A DNA stretch of 64,000 nucleotides. It comes from Micropterus salmoides (taxonomy: Eukaryota; Chordata; Actinopteri; Centrarchiformes; Centrarchidae). This document shows positions 1-13,000 of this stretch, piece after piece (position 1 is the stretch's first letter; each line of letters starts with the position of its first letter). The notes under the pieces are model-generated. The model ran no database searches. It saw only the letters and a program-made list of their open reading frames with translations, and had not been told where the DNA came from. The stretch is from contig NW_024041150.1 of NCBI RefSeq assembly GCF_014851395.1, forward strand, positions 38,389,585 to 38,453,584. The letters are read 5' to 3'. The position numbers were made by a program, and so were the translations under genes.

Positions 1-10
1 AAATACTTAC

Positions 11-147
11 GATTTGACGTGCTTTTCGATGGCTTTTCGTTCGTACACTGTTCCGTATTTTGTTTGGACTGGATCAACAAACATCTTGTTGGTGAGTGGA
101 CAGATTAGATGTGGGGGAACACGCTGTTGCCCGGGATCCACCAATTT
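11..147 (-). CDS. U-box (E3) domain, N-terminal half; continues beyond window edge
   Basis: The last visible exon follows the E2 exon in phase 0. It reads HLICPLTNKMFVDPVQTKYG and then VYERKAIEKHV. The CPxTxxxFxDPV and G-x-x-YER-xAIExH arrangement is the start of a U-box, the metal-free RING-like fold that recruits charged E2s. A good donor (GTAAG) lies at 10-6, so the rest is encoded to the left of the window. I chose the acceptor after TTTGAAAG at 148 over a closer CAG because its pyrimidine tract is better; both keep frame. Confidence 0.78.
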
Positions 148-3100
148 CTTTCAAATCAGAAGTAAAGACAGTAAATATTAACATGTCATGTCGATGTAAA
201 AGTTACTGAAAACATAATACATCATAAAAAAACAAGTTGACTGTAACATGCAAGTTTTTTTCCCTTAATGTGGCTTCTTCTTTGTCATCATGTGCAAACA
301 GACTAAATTGTTTTGATGTACTAACAGGTGTTTAAGCAAGACTATTGTTTGGATTGTGTTATACTGTCAAGTGTTCCTGATTTGTTTTCTTTCCCCTGCA
401 GAACTTTTCAAAACACTGCTAATTTACCTTCTCCATGTCATCCCGTGATTGGGCGGCAGTTTTCTCTGTATGTTTTTTGGCCTCTTGTTCGTACTTCTCA
501 CGGCTGGTCAGGAATTCCTCTGCCAGAATGCTTCAACAGAAAGAGATATATTTCTATTGTCAAACTGATGAAGATGTGTCCTTAATTGGCTTGGGTTTTT
601 ACATTGTCTCATTTTAGCTGACGCTTTTATCAATTGATCTGACATATCATTGACCAATTGATATGTCAGAGGTCACACACTGCCAGAGCACAGGGGTTAA
701 GTGTCTTGCTCAGGGAAACATTGGTGGATATGTCACAGTGGGAATCAAACCCGGGTCTCCCACATAAACGGCAAGTGACTTTGCCACGACATTTACTATG
801 CTATTTACATGTGTCCATTAATATTACACATTTTGTCTATTTAGGCCCACAGATAATAAACTGCGTGAACATTAAGTTACAGAGAGACATGAGAAGACCT
901 CAGCCTCAGCCTGTGATCGGTAGTAAATCAGCGGTTGATCGGCGGTCGGCAGTCGTTATGTGTAAACTACAAAAGGACGCATCAAAACGGCTCCCCAACA
1001 CATTTCTGACACATCGCCGACATCTGCCAGATAGCTAAGTAGTGTGAATGGCACGGCCATCTGCCGACGCTGAAAATCGTGTAGTCTGCACGAGCCTTAA
1101 GGCCTTTAACTGAAAACATGGGTATGTTATGGGATTGGATCTAACCTGTCCAATGGATCTTCAGGCTCAGGGATGATGAGCAGTCCATATACAGCATTCA
1201 GGATATCTCTCATGGTGATCTGAGCGTTGTAGTTCCGGTCCAATATGTTGTGGCAGATGCGCCCCACACTGTTAATATTACAGTGGTACACCTTTGTTCA
1301 CGTTAAGAAAATAACACTGCATTTAAAGTACATCTATTTTAATCATTTAGACCCAAATGTTTATTTCATTCATATAAGATTAAATGAGGAAACAATTTTC
1401 TACCATAACAATTTGTTGGAAAGGATACACTTGTGACAAAGCGGACAAGTGGAGGCCTCACTGGGTAGTCAGGTCCAAACTGGCAGAACAGCTCAAAGGT
1501 TCCTTTCTCGTAAGGTGTATCAGGAGGTCCCTCCATCAGAATCTTCCAGAAGGCTGTAAAGTTAAGAAATTGAAAAATGTACCTGGCACACTTAGATTTT
1601 CCTGTTATCCAATATTGCATTGAAATAATCAACAGCTTAAAAAGGAGCCTGTACCTTGAACTTGACAAAATGTCTTAAAGGATTTTAATGCACGACAAAA
1701 CAGTCACTTACTGAAGTCAGACTCTGATGGAAAGATCGTAAAGTAGGGATGTGGGTTACAGTGCAGACTCCTCAGCTCCTCCAGGATACGTTTGTCCTTT
1801 TCCATCAATTGTCGAACTTTGGCGTCCCGGATCTTATTCTTCAGAGCACTAGTGTGAAACATGAGCACCTCAATATTAATACAAATCTTTTAATATTTTA
1901 GATTGTTGCCTGCTAAATACAATTAAATAATTGTATGTATTTATCATGCAGCCTTTGAAAGCTCTCAGGCTGCCAGAATACTGGCTGTGAGTGTGACAAT
2001 CTCTTCTTTCAAAAGTTTAAAATAATTGTCAGTTTATCTGTTAGTCATCTGAGAGAAAATTAATCACCAAAGATTTTGAATCATTTTAAAATATTCTACT
2101 CGCACCTTCACAAACATAAGGAAGGGTTAACCCTTCTAACCCCCTAACCCTTCTCAGCTTGTTGCAAATATCCACTTACCTCTCTGTCATTGTCACTTTG
2201 CTGTCCATCTGGCTTGGCAAGACTGCCTCTGGAAATGCATCATACCCATGGGTAGCAGAGAGCTCTTTTAAGAAACTCTGAAAAGGTGGAAATAAACAAG
2301 CACATCAATTTGGTACATTCATTACTGTGATGATGTCTAGTTCTCAGAGCACTACAAACAGAACTGTTGGCAATAATTGGTGAACTAACTTTGTTGATGG
2401 ACGATGGGTCAGCTTTGTTCTTGGGTTTCCTCATCTCCAAAGAGAGAACAGTCTCAATCTCAAAAAGCTTCAGACCGTCTGTGCTTGTCTCTGGTTTGAA
2501 ACAACAACCCCCTGAAAGCAACACAGTTTTTTTGTTAAAGAGTTCGTTAAAAAATGCACCACTAAAATACTATATAAAGCCCTTTAAACCACATGTTCAT
2601 GACACTGTGAAAAAAAATAACATGATAAAAGGTGATAAAATCTAATAGAATTGTTCATTTCAAAATAAGGATAGTATGGAGCAGAATTAGATTCAAAATG
2701 GGAACTCAAAAATGCGTGTTTCAACACACACAAATACCATAGAAATTTAAACAAAAATTTCCTCCTGAATAAATATTTACGTTTTAAATACCAATTTTGT
2801 AACTTCAACTTCAAAGAGTTGAGCATTTTCACTTTCGCTAGCTTCCTGTGACTACAAATGTCTAAAAATATTTGACACTCTTTTATATTTATTTACAGAT
2901 TGTCAAATGTGTGTGCACGAGTCGCTTGTTGCACATGGTCCTTTTCATTATGAAATAAAATGTGAAAACAACAAGTTGAAATCCGTCCATCAGTCTAGAA
3001 ATATCTGGCACTTTTTACATTCCATACTTCAAACTGTAAGCCATTTCCAATGTTTAGAGCACACATTACAAATGATACGAGAGGAAAGACTGTGAGGAAC

Positions 3101-3951
3101 AGGGATGAAAAGTGTGTTTGGTCATTAAAGTAAAGCATACCACAATTGGACTTTGGAGCAGTGGAATCTTGTCCCAGGGGGACACTACCCACAGATTTGC
3201 AAAGTGCTTACTGTAAAGTTTGGTGGAGGAGGGATAATGGTCTGGGGTTTGGGCTAGGCCCTTTAGTACTTAATGATAAAGGATTGGAAGACATTTTAGT
3301 CAATATGGATGCTGCCAACTTTGTGGCAACAGTCTGGAATGACTGTGCCCCTGTGCACAAAGCGAGGGCCATAAACACATAGCTAGACATGTTCAGTAGT
3401 GAGGAACTTGATTGGCATGCACAGCGCCCTCACCTCAACCCCACTGAACACTTTTGGGAAGATTTAGGGTACAAATGTTATTTTGGCTAAATGGGCATCA
3501 ATTCCAAAAGATATTTTTGTTTTGGCAATCACTTTTTCTATTGGTTCACAACCTGTCAATGTGTCTCAGCCCCGTCAGTTTATTCTTCCCTCTGCCCATC
3601 ACCTGAACCCTCTCTTGCTGGCACATTCATTTCCAATTCCTTCATCAAGCCTCAGATTATATACCAGCCACTTTTCCTCTCCCCTCAGGTGGATTGTCTT
3701 TGTTGTATTGTGCCAGCCAGTGTTTTTTTTTGTCCAGCCTGCCTGACTTGTTTTGACATTCCCTTGTTCTATGATGTCTGCATTACTCATTGAGAACTGT
3801 CAACGCATGACACCTAAGTATTGCCCTACTGTTGATGTTATTTAATACTGGCCTCCTGCCTCTGGTTTTGGATCCACTTTGTGAGTGCCTTAGTATACCT
3901 TAGCATACCTTCGCATGCTTACCATGGAGTTTTAATTGAAACTGGTTCAAA

Positions 3952-3998
<47 letters not shown>

Positions 3999-4017
3999 TA
4001 TCTAGATATATATATCT

Positions 4018-4072
<55 letters not shown>

Positions 4073-7000
4073 TATATAGATATATATATAGATATATAGA
4101 TATATATAGATATATATCATTATATCATTAGATAACTACTAATAATAACAAAAGTAACTGTAAATTGAAGTTCTCACACTGTACCTGTTGCATTGCTGAT
4201 TCCACGCAGAATATTGTTTTCCACTTTTCCAAGAAGAATTGAATCCACAATGATGTTCGATTTGATCAGGTTGGCAGTAACAACATCTGGCTGGTTGGAC
4301 GATCTGTGGACAAAGAATATGTTCTCAAGAAACATAATATAATTTGCAGGTATTTACATTTTTATGCTTTCAGCAACAGGGTATCATGACAAACTAAATG
4401 ACCACGGCTTCATCACTGATATAAATCATTCTCTGGCTCCTAGTCCTAAATTCAACCTCCTAAACTAAATGCCTAAAAATAAAACTGAACCTAAACCTAA
4501 TTCTGACTTTAACCTTAAAGATAAGTCTCAACCCTCCTCATATATTTACTAATATTTACTGATGAATGACTGATTTTACACTTATACAAATAGTCAATAA
4601 GTACAAAACTAGCACAGAGAAGGAAAATTACCTATAATCGTTTCCATCTGTGAGACAAAGGATTCGAAGTTTACAGTCTGGAAACTTCTTGACTTTTTCC
4701 AACTCGAGCATTCCATGCTCCAGGGCATCGTACAGCTTAGTACAGCCCATTGCCTTGAGGATGTGCACATGTTCCTGGGAAAGTGAAAAATAACAGCTGT
4801 GTCTAATGAATTGTTTAGTAGCCCATTGAATCATGGCTGAGGAACCCGTGCGACAGAAAAAATACATGTACAGTATATCTGAGTTTTAAAAGGTCTCCCA
4901 TGCACATCATTGAACTGAACAAGGATCTGGTCCACAAAATGTTTATCGGGGTTTTCAAGATGTGCAATATATATTTACCTTGAACTTTTCGAGTGTTTCT
5001 GTGAATGTGTGGAGAGTTTCCACTGTAGAGTCAAACTTCCCAAGCCCAATGACATGATGAAAGTCATAAGCCATGGTCCGTGTTGCAAAGTTGTCAAAAA
5101 GCTCTTTAACAGCATCTATTTTCTTTATTTCCACACTTCCATAGCAATTCTCTGTCATGGATGAGCTTGTATCTATCAGCACCTGATGAAGATAAAGTCA
5201 AGAAATTTAAGCTCAACCACAAATGAAGCTCAGCTAGAAAAATATCCTTTATAGGGGTCTTGAAAGAGCACTTGTTTTGTAACTTTGTTACAACTGTTAC
5301 ACAGTTAAGGTATCAAAAGTGCTAAAAGCGGGGTTGTTCCTTGATTTAAGGAAAGCATTCAACACTGTTAACTATAACATCTTATTGCATAAAGTATGGA
5401 ACTTCAATTTTTTATACAGTTTGTCAACCTTATCAAATCCTAACTCTTATTCCGGCAAAAATAAATCCAACCATCTATATCTATCAACTCGCGTCCCACA
5501 GGGCTCTATACTTGGTCCAACCCTGTTTAGCATATACATTTATGATCTGCCCTCTGTTTATGGAAAATGTGAATTTTTAATGTATTATTTTTAATGTGTT
5601 ATTTTTACTCAAGGTAAGACTGTAACAGTTGTTTTATTGAAGGTTTATTGAATCCTGGCTTAATCTGTGTTGTTTGTAACTGAATGTATTGAAAACAGTT
5701 TCAATGTTTTTTTCCCGCTAAGGCAATAGCATAGATTTGTAGCGCAATATATTTTCATTACAGGAGAGAGACTAAAAGTGAAGTACACATAGGTTCAAAC
5801 CCCACATGAATAGGGTCTGTTATAAAGTAAAATTTCAGGTTTATCATCATATATCATATCAACTTAGGCAGCTAAGTTAAGTTGGTCTAATGCACAATTT
5901 ACAGCCTTAAAACCACTGAACTCATTACACAAAACCAACACTTAAACCTCTAGATAAGAGGCCATTTAGTTACCATCATTGTCATATTCTAAATAAGTTT
6001 AATCTGCTTAGCTGGGAAAACCTCATCAAATACAAAAATGTTTCAAAGAAAAGTCTATAAGATTATGCACAGTCTAGCTCCTCCTCCCGTCTAGCCTAAT
6101 CAACTTTAAAATAATTGCATACAGAGTTACTGGAAATGCAGCTAGGAGCTTTTCCTGCAGAGGATTACATCAATGGAACTCAATACCACAATAAATTACA
6201 GTCCCCATCCTATTATTAATTTCAGGGTTATGTTAAGAAATGGCTATTTGAAAACCAACAATGTCGACCATCACCGATAACTGTACCGTAAATCTACTTC
6301 AAGATTTAATCTGCTCATTTCAATAAAATATCTGGAGATCAGCATTACCATTATAGCTTCTTTTGGAGTCCTGGTTGTGACAAACGCAGAGTCCTCCCTA
6401 TGGTCACCAGTTCTGCATGAAAAATAAAAACATCAAAAAAATACATGAGAAATCCTTAGATAGGCACTCTATTGACTTGCTAGTCTTAATAAATGGGTCA
6501 AGAATCAACTTTAATCAACATTTTTTTTCAGGAATACTAAAGAAAATGAAGCACTCACCTAGCTGCTAATATGTCCACGTCCATATTTTGCTTTTTGCCA
6601 TTCAGACAATCATACACCATGATCTTTGCTGGGCACACCTTATCTTTACCCAAATAGATTCCAAGGTTGTCTGCCAAAAACAAGAACAGCAAGATCAACA
6701 TTACACATCAGAGAGCACAAAAGCAACCTTAGAATGAGAGGCATGGGCTATTCTGCAGCTGAACAACAAAACAAGTGTTTGATTCGTTGCTGTTTTTTTT
6801 CCAAGCAAACTACACTGCCAAACTCAGGCCCATGGTAACTCAAGCAGAGATCGAAATTATAATTCACGCATTTATCTCATCCTCTTAATACTATAACTCC
6901 CTCTTGATCTGCCTCAGCAAAACATCCCCTTTCCAAGAGGTACAACCTTCTGCTGCAGAGCTGTTGACCTGCAAAAGGCCTCACATGGCACAATTTTGAC

Positions 7001-10000
7001 CTCTCTTCACCTGCAGTTTAGCACATGACGACTTTATTTGCATATACACTGCAGTACTGTATAATTGGCTGATGTTTAAAGATCTCTACTACCGGAGACT
7101 GTAACTTCAAAATTGTGGCTCCTAAACTTTGGAACAACCTCCCCTTGGACTTGAGATTTGTGAACACCTTTAAAAAGCATTGAATCCATTTTTTGGGACA
7201 TTTGAGCACAGTTGTATACACATATGCACTGTTGTCCTTGTAACACATGTTTTTATGAAATCATCATCAGAATTATGAAGTTAGGCATTCAGATTTTTGC
7301 AGTACCTTCACGCAGGAAAACAAGGCATACGTCTTCATAACCAAGACTCTTCAAAAGCAGTGGTGGAGTCACACTGAGTCGAGGGAAAGCTTTCATTTCT
7401 TCTGCCATGTCTCCCAAACTCTTCTCAGTATTCACCTGGAAGCTGTAAATTAATTATATGGGTTAATAATTGAGTTACTGTGAATACTGTGAGATTGTAT
7501 CAACTTATTACAAGCACAAGGTGTGGTGGAAAACAACAATGTTTGAGTAAGTTTGTAAAGTTGTATACTTTGATATCTTGTTTAGGCTTACACCTGCCCA
7601 TTCTGAGAGTCAGTTACAAAAATGAAATCTTTTATTATTTTTATTTTATTATTAGTTATTACAAATATTTAAACATGTTTCTTGGGCATAAAGTACAGTC
7701 TGTGCACTGTGCATCTTTTGGGAATCTGTGACAACACATGTATGTACACAAACATGTGTGTTTTGTTGTATCACATTTGTTGAAAATAAAATTGGGGAAT
7801 ACATACTTCTGACCAGTTACACTTTCATGTGAAATCCAAAGATCATATGTGTTAATTGATGGATGAACACTGAGCAAAATTTTCTCAACGTCAGTGGCTC
7901 TGTTGAGTGACGTTTCTTGCAAAACTTCCTCAGTGCAGTTTGGAATCTTCTCGCCATCTTCACAAAAGGCAAAGAGAAAGTCAAAATATAATGTCCATAG
8001 TTACACATAACCAGCCTCTCACCAATAACATAGGTGAGAAGAAGAAACAGTTCAAATTGGAATGAGATGTGACAAGCCCAGCTGCATCCAAAGACCAAAG
8101 GCATTAACACCCAGCCGTAAAATAACTCACTATTGAATCTCACAAATTAATTGTTCACTTATAACCCCCAGGCTTTCCCTTTAACGAAGGAGACCCAAAA
8201 TTTAGTTTTAAATAATGCATTCAGATACACATCACGTTTTCAATAGAGCAAGTGTTTCTCCTCAGGTGTCTGTCAGTAGCTAGATGTAAATATTAAGCCG
8301 TCTGGAGGCAGGGCCCGCTGTCAGAGGGTACAGATTACCCCGGCCAAAGGCCAAGGGGAGACCCATGCAAATGGATGACCCTTAAATGGGATTAAGAACA
8401 ACAATTTATAGACTCAAAAACTTGTATGTAATTTGTAAATATGACTATGTATTTACATGATAACATTTTTCCTTGTTAACATTAAAACATATGTATTTTC
8501 ATCTGATAACCCAAACCCTGCTGTTATTGTGAAAACGGTACGGTTGAAACACTTGCTAATGTACCTGCTAATGTAAAGCGAAAAGCTTTAAGGGAACACT
8601 GCAACCTGACGATGTCACACACTGCCTGTCGGCTACGCTTAGTTTAGCTCTCTGTGCGTTTTGGTTGTTTGATCAGTTCAGTATCTGTTTTATAGTCTGC
8701 TGGGTTCTGGATTTCAGTCCTGTCTGTTGTCCTGTGTCCAGTCTGCTAGTGTTAATTGTGAGCTCTGCCTGATTTGTTTGGTTATTATCATTCTTTGTTA
8801 ATCTGTTTTGTTCAGTTATCTAGGTCTGTTGTTGAGTTTGTCTGAGTTTGCCAGTGTTGTTCTGTTATCTTGTCTCCCTTAAGCCTTGAATATACTCGGG
8901 AGCAGACGCAGACATGGACAGCTGCGGACCCCGCAGACACGGACTACTTCTGTTTATACTACCTTCTGCAGTCAGCTTGGCGGACACATTCTACACATGC
9001 GCAGAAGATCGGTTAGCGTCCTGGTAGCGCTAGACACCGCGCAGACGTGCCCCCTCTGATGACGATTTTTTTGTCACGCGGACCCTCGCATACTCGTGGA
9101 CACAGAAATATAATCCTTGCTTTAGCCACTCTGTGTTATAGTTCGGCCCGTTTGTTTTGTTGCTAATGCCTTGCGTTGGTGGTGATAGCACAATGGAAAA
9201 GACACATGCCTTTGGTGTGAGAGACTTGGGTTCAATCCCACACTGTAACCAATCCACCATTGTGTCCCTCAGCAAAACACCTAACCCATAATTGCTCCAG
9301 AGGTGTGTGACCTCTGACATGTATAGCAATTGTGCATCGCTTTGGATAAAAGGGTCAGCTAAATGATTAAATGTAATGCATTATTTTGGCGTTGTCTGCT
9401 CTGTGTTCTGTTTTCCCTCTTGGTTGAAGTTTATTTGTGATCTGTCTGCTTGTGTCTAGATTAGTTTGTTATTTATATTATTCTGATCTGTTACATCTTA
9501 TTTTTGATATGGCCTGTGTTTAGTGTTCAGTAACATGTATTATGCCTGTTCCCCCAGTAATCCCTCTGCATGCCTGTCTCTCTGTTTTCCCCTGCTGTCT
9601 CTCTGCCTGCCTGCCTCATTAGTCTTGATCCCTCGCACCTGTGTTGTTCTCGCCTGCTTGTTAGTCCCTGGTTTATACTGTATATGTTTGCTGTTTCTGT
9701 TTTAGTCCCTGCCTGGTTGTATGAGTGTTCTGCCTGTTGCTGTGCTACCTGTTCTGTATGTTGTAGTGATGGCGAGATGAAGCTTTATAAAGCATTGAAG
9801 CTTTCCATCCAATTGGTTCAATCATGGGCCGAAGCTTCACGGTGCTTCATTTGCTCTACTGTGCCATAAAGTGGACAAAAAATGTAAAACCGGCAGAGTG
9901 ATTATAACGGCAACATGGCTTTGGTGTGTGAAGCTTTAAGGGTCAAAAGGAAAGTGGAAACAAGGGACAGGGTTATGATAACTTGGTTTGCTGCTCCTTT

Positions 10001-13000
10001 CGAACGTCACCACATACGTCATCAACACAAGCCTCGATACGCGCTTCACAAAAATCACCTGCATTACTCGACACACGCTTCGAAGCCTCGATACGGACGG
10101 ACACATCACTAGTATGTTGGATTTTGCCAGTTTCCACTACCCGTAAGTATTGTTCTTGCCTTGTGCTTTGGATTAAAATCCCTGGAACTGTATGTCAGCT
10201 CTCCAGTGTCTTGTATTTGGACTCTCTCCTGCTTTGCATTCATCCTGATCCTGACAGACAAGCACGTCAAATAACTCAAATGTCAAGGGCTCATATGAAA
10301 AGCCAAAACACAGAGAAAAATAAACTGAAATTTCTGATGTACTCCACCCAGCGGATGTGACACCGGAGTATGTCATGGCCCGAATCAAGTGAACCCGCTC
10401 TTGAGGTTTCGTGAGTCGCAGCAACATAGCTGGTATAGTTTAGCAAAATAAATATCTAAAATCTGAGGCGCAAACTTCGTCTGTTTGGGACTGTGAGCTG
10501 CACTTTATCAGAGCTGCTGAAGAAAAGCAGAAACTCAAACCTAAATGCCACCCAAACTAAATAAACTGTATGCAAAATGTGTACATGTTGGGAGGTTTGC
10601 TTGTGTAATTTTGAACCATAAGACATTTTACTTACTTTTGATTTTCTGAAGTACAAAAGCTTTTTCAAGGACACCTGGTACTCCAGGTATGGTGACTGGA
10701 TCACAGAAACGGCTGCCTTCTTCAGACATCAGAGAGACAGGTGTGTAGTTCTCATGTTCTGGGGTGTCTAGTTTCTGTCAAAATGATGTTAGTGAAAAAT
10801 CTCAACGTCAATGATTTGATGTCATGAGCTCCTGAGTCAAAGGTGCAGTATGAGATGACTTTTAGAAAACATCGAGCAATTATCATCAGAGCAATGGGCT
10901 TTTTCAAAGATCACACAGGGTTGCAACAGTGCTTTGTATTTGAAACTATATATTTAAATTCTATTTAAAAATAGAGCTAGAAAGAAACAGAATAGAAAAG
11001 CAAAACTAAAATCATAACCTGCTGGTTAACAGAGTGAAGCATTTAGCAGTCAGATATTTTGAATGGGTGAAGAACAAAACAGAGCTCAAAGACATTAACC
11101 AAACCTCCAAACTCATATGTAAATACCTTTGTCTCTGACAGTAGATATGCCCAGCAGTATGTTGAATACTCAAAGACATCAGGGTCCTCAATGATCTTTT
11201 CTCCTCGTTTTGTTCCAAGCTGTGGCAAAAGTTCCCTAAAGAGCATGTACAAGCCTTCAACCAGTGCAATCTACAGGAAAAGAAAAACATTAATTGAAGA
11301 GGACAATGACATTTTAAAAGCTTTAATTTAAAAACTATGCAGTGTAAAGCACAACTATGCTTAATACCTCTAAACACACTTCTAAAAAATCAATGCAAAA
11401 AGTAATAACAATATTACACCTTCTTGTTTATTTTACCTTCTGATTCCTGGAAATTAACTCATTCCTCAAGAGTAACTGGAACAAACTTTGGGCCAGAGGG
11501 TTACATCCAGTCAGCTTTCGTATGTAAGCAATCAAATTCTTGTATAGAACTCCTTGACTCTTGTTTTTCTAGAATATAAAAATATCAGTTTTGAACTGAG
11601 ATGAAAGTGCATCTAATAAGTTCAGCAATAAAGACAGTTTGTAGTTCCTTTCTTGCAAAAGATGTAAAGGTTTTTGTAGATTGTGCTTTATTTTATTTTT
11701 TTATACATATGTATTAGAACCTTCAAAAACCATTTATATAAACCTGTGAAGATGGTTGGTTTAAAGTTTTTTTTTTTTTAAATGTTGGTACAGTATTTTT
11801 TATTTAATGCCAAACACATCTTGTACGAATGACTTAGGTAAGTCCCAACATTAACATCTAAATTTAGATTGATCTTCTGAACACTGCTTACAATGACATA
11901 AAGTGAAGACAAGAAGACACTGATTCCTTTGGTGGTTTGTTGGACCAAGGGCTCAACATCATGGATGAATAAATGTTCGTAGTCTTGAACCTCTTCAGAA
12001 AACATGGACAGTGAGAAGTACACTGTTGACCCGTCTGAGATTCCACAGCTTTCCAATGTGTTGCCACTGCCATGTTCTCCTCTGAAAATATGATTTATAC
12101 ACAGTTCAAAATCAGTGTCAATTCGGGTCAAAAGCCACACTATCCATGCATTTCAATAATTCAGAATTACTTGTAATGAAGAACATGTCCTGGGATTCCA
12201 CTCTCATTTGAGAGCTTTTTCTTCAAATTAGCCACTGTGTCACTTGACAAATCCACCGTCACCTCGAAGTCTCCCTGTATCAAATAGTTGTTTTAACAAA
12301 GGGAGAAAATGAAGTCAAAGATTTAAATTTCAGCCCATGTCAGGCTAGTCCACAGTGATATCATAGACTATATAAAAGATGTGGCTGGTTTAAGGTACTG
12401 CACTGGCTTCGCTTTTCTGACTTGGAGGTTGCAGCTTGGCTGACACACACACACGATGTGGTATCATACACCACAAGTTTCAAAACAAGACCAGTGAGAG
12501 AAAACAGAAATAGATAAAAAGTCCAGCAGTGGAAAGCAAGCATCATGTTCTTCATACCGCATCATGTCCTGTGTATGATGGGGAACAAATACATGTTACA
12601 AGAGCTTCTACAGTTTGGTAAGTCTTGTTGAAAGTTTGGGCCCAACTACAATCCTGCAGCAAAAAACACTAAATAACAAAACCATTTCCCTCCTAGACTG
12701 TCACATCTATAAAACAATTCACGGGACACCTATCAACAAAAAAAGGTTCATTATAACTTTATGTATTTATCTTTTTAAATCATGATGACTAAATTTCAGT
12801 ATTTTTAAACCTAGGCTCTATTTTCACATATATGACTAGTAGGTAGTAAGAGCAAAACAAAATTGAGGAAACAAAAGCCTAACATAAAATCACCTTGAGC
12901 ATAATGTGGCATCGGACTGTATCAGTGCCATGGGTTTCAGTAACCTCTTGCATCGACATCTGAGGAGCTGTTTTCAGGTTCTCCTTCGGTGTAAATATGG

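Larger units (their letters stand above)
8630..10255 (+). repeat. T/G-rich dispersed repeat (possibly LTR-like) broken by three younger insertions
   Basis: A stretch rich in CTGTCTGT/GTTCTG blocks runs from about 8630 to 8885 and resumes at 9120-9172, 9373-9763 and 10112-10255. The breaks are a GC-rich element (8886-9119), a SINE (9173-9372) and a hAT-type element (9764-10111). The pieces read as one older element by composition. I could not define its ends or class. Confidence 0.45.
6540..11568 (-). other. Central exons of unassigned fold (11568-11437, 11270-11127, 10774-10636, 7957-7807, 7442-7306, 6670-6559)
   Basis: These six in-frame exons of the E2/U-box gene lie between the ubiquitin-like and VWA parts. 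They read as largely alpha-helical sequence, for example LYKNLIAYIRKLTGCNPLAQ and YMLFRELLPQLGTK, followed by a strand-rich section (EDVCLVFLREG, KIMVYDCLNGK) that could be a third beta-grasp or the start of the VWA region. I recognise no family. The intron between 10636 and 7957 is the largest of the group and is full of nested repeats. Confidence 0.6.
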
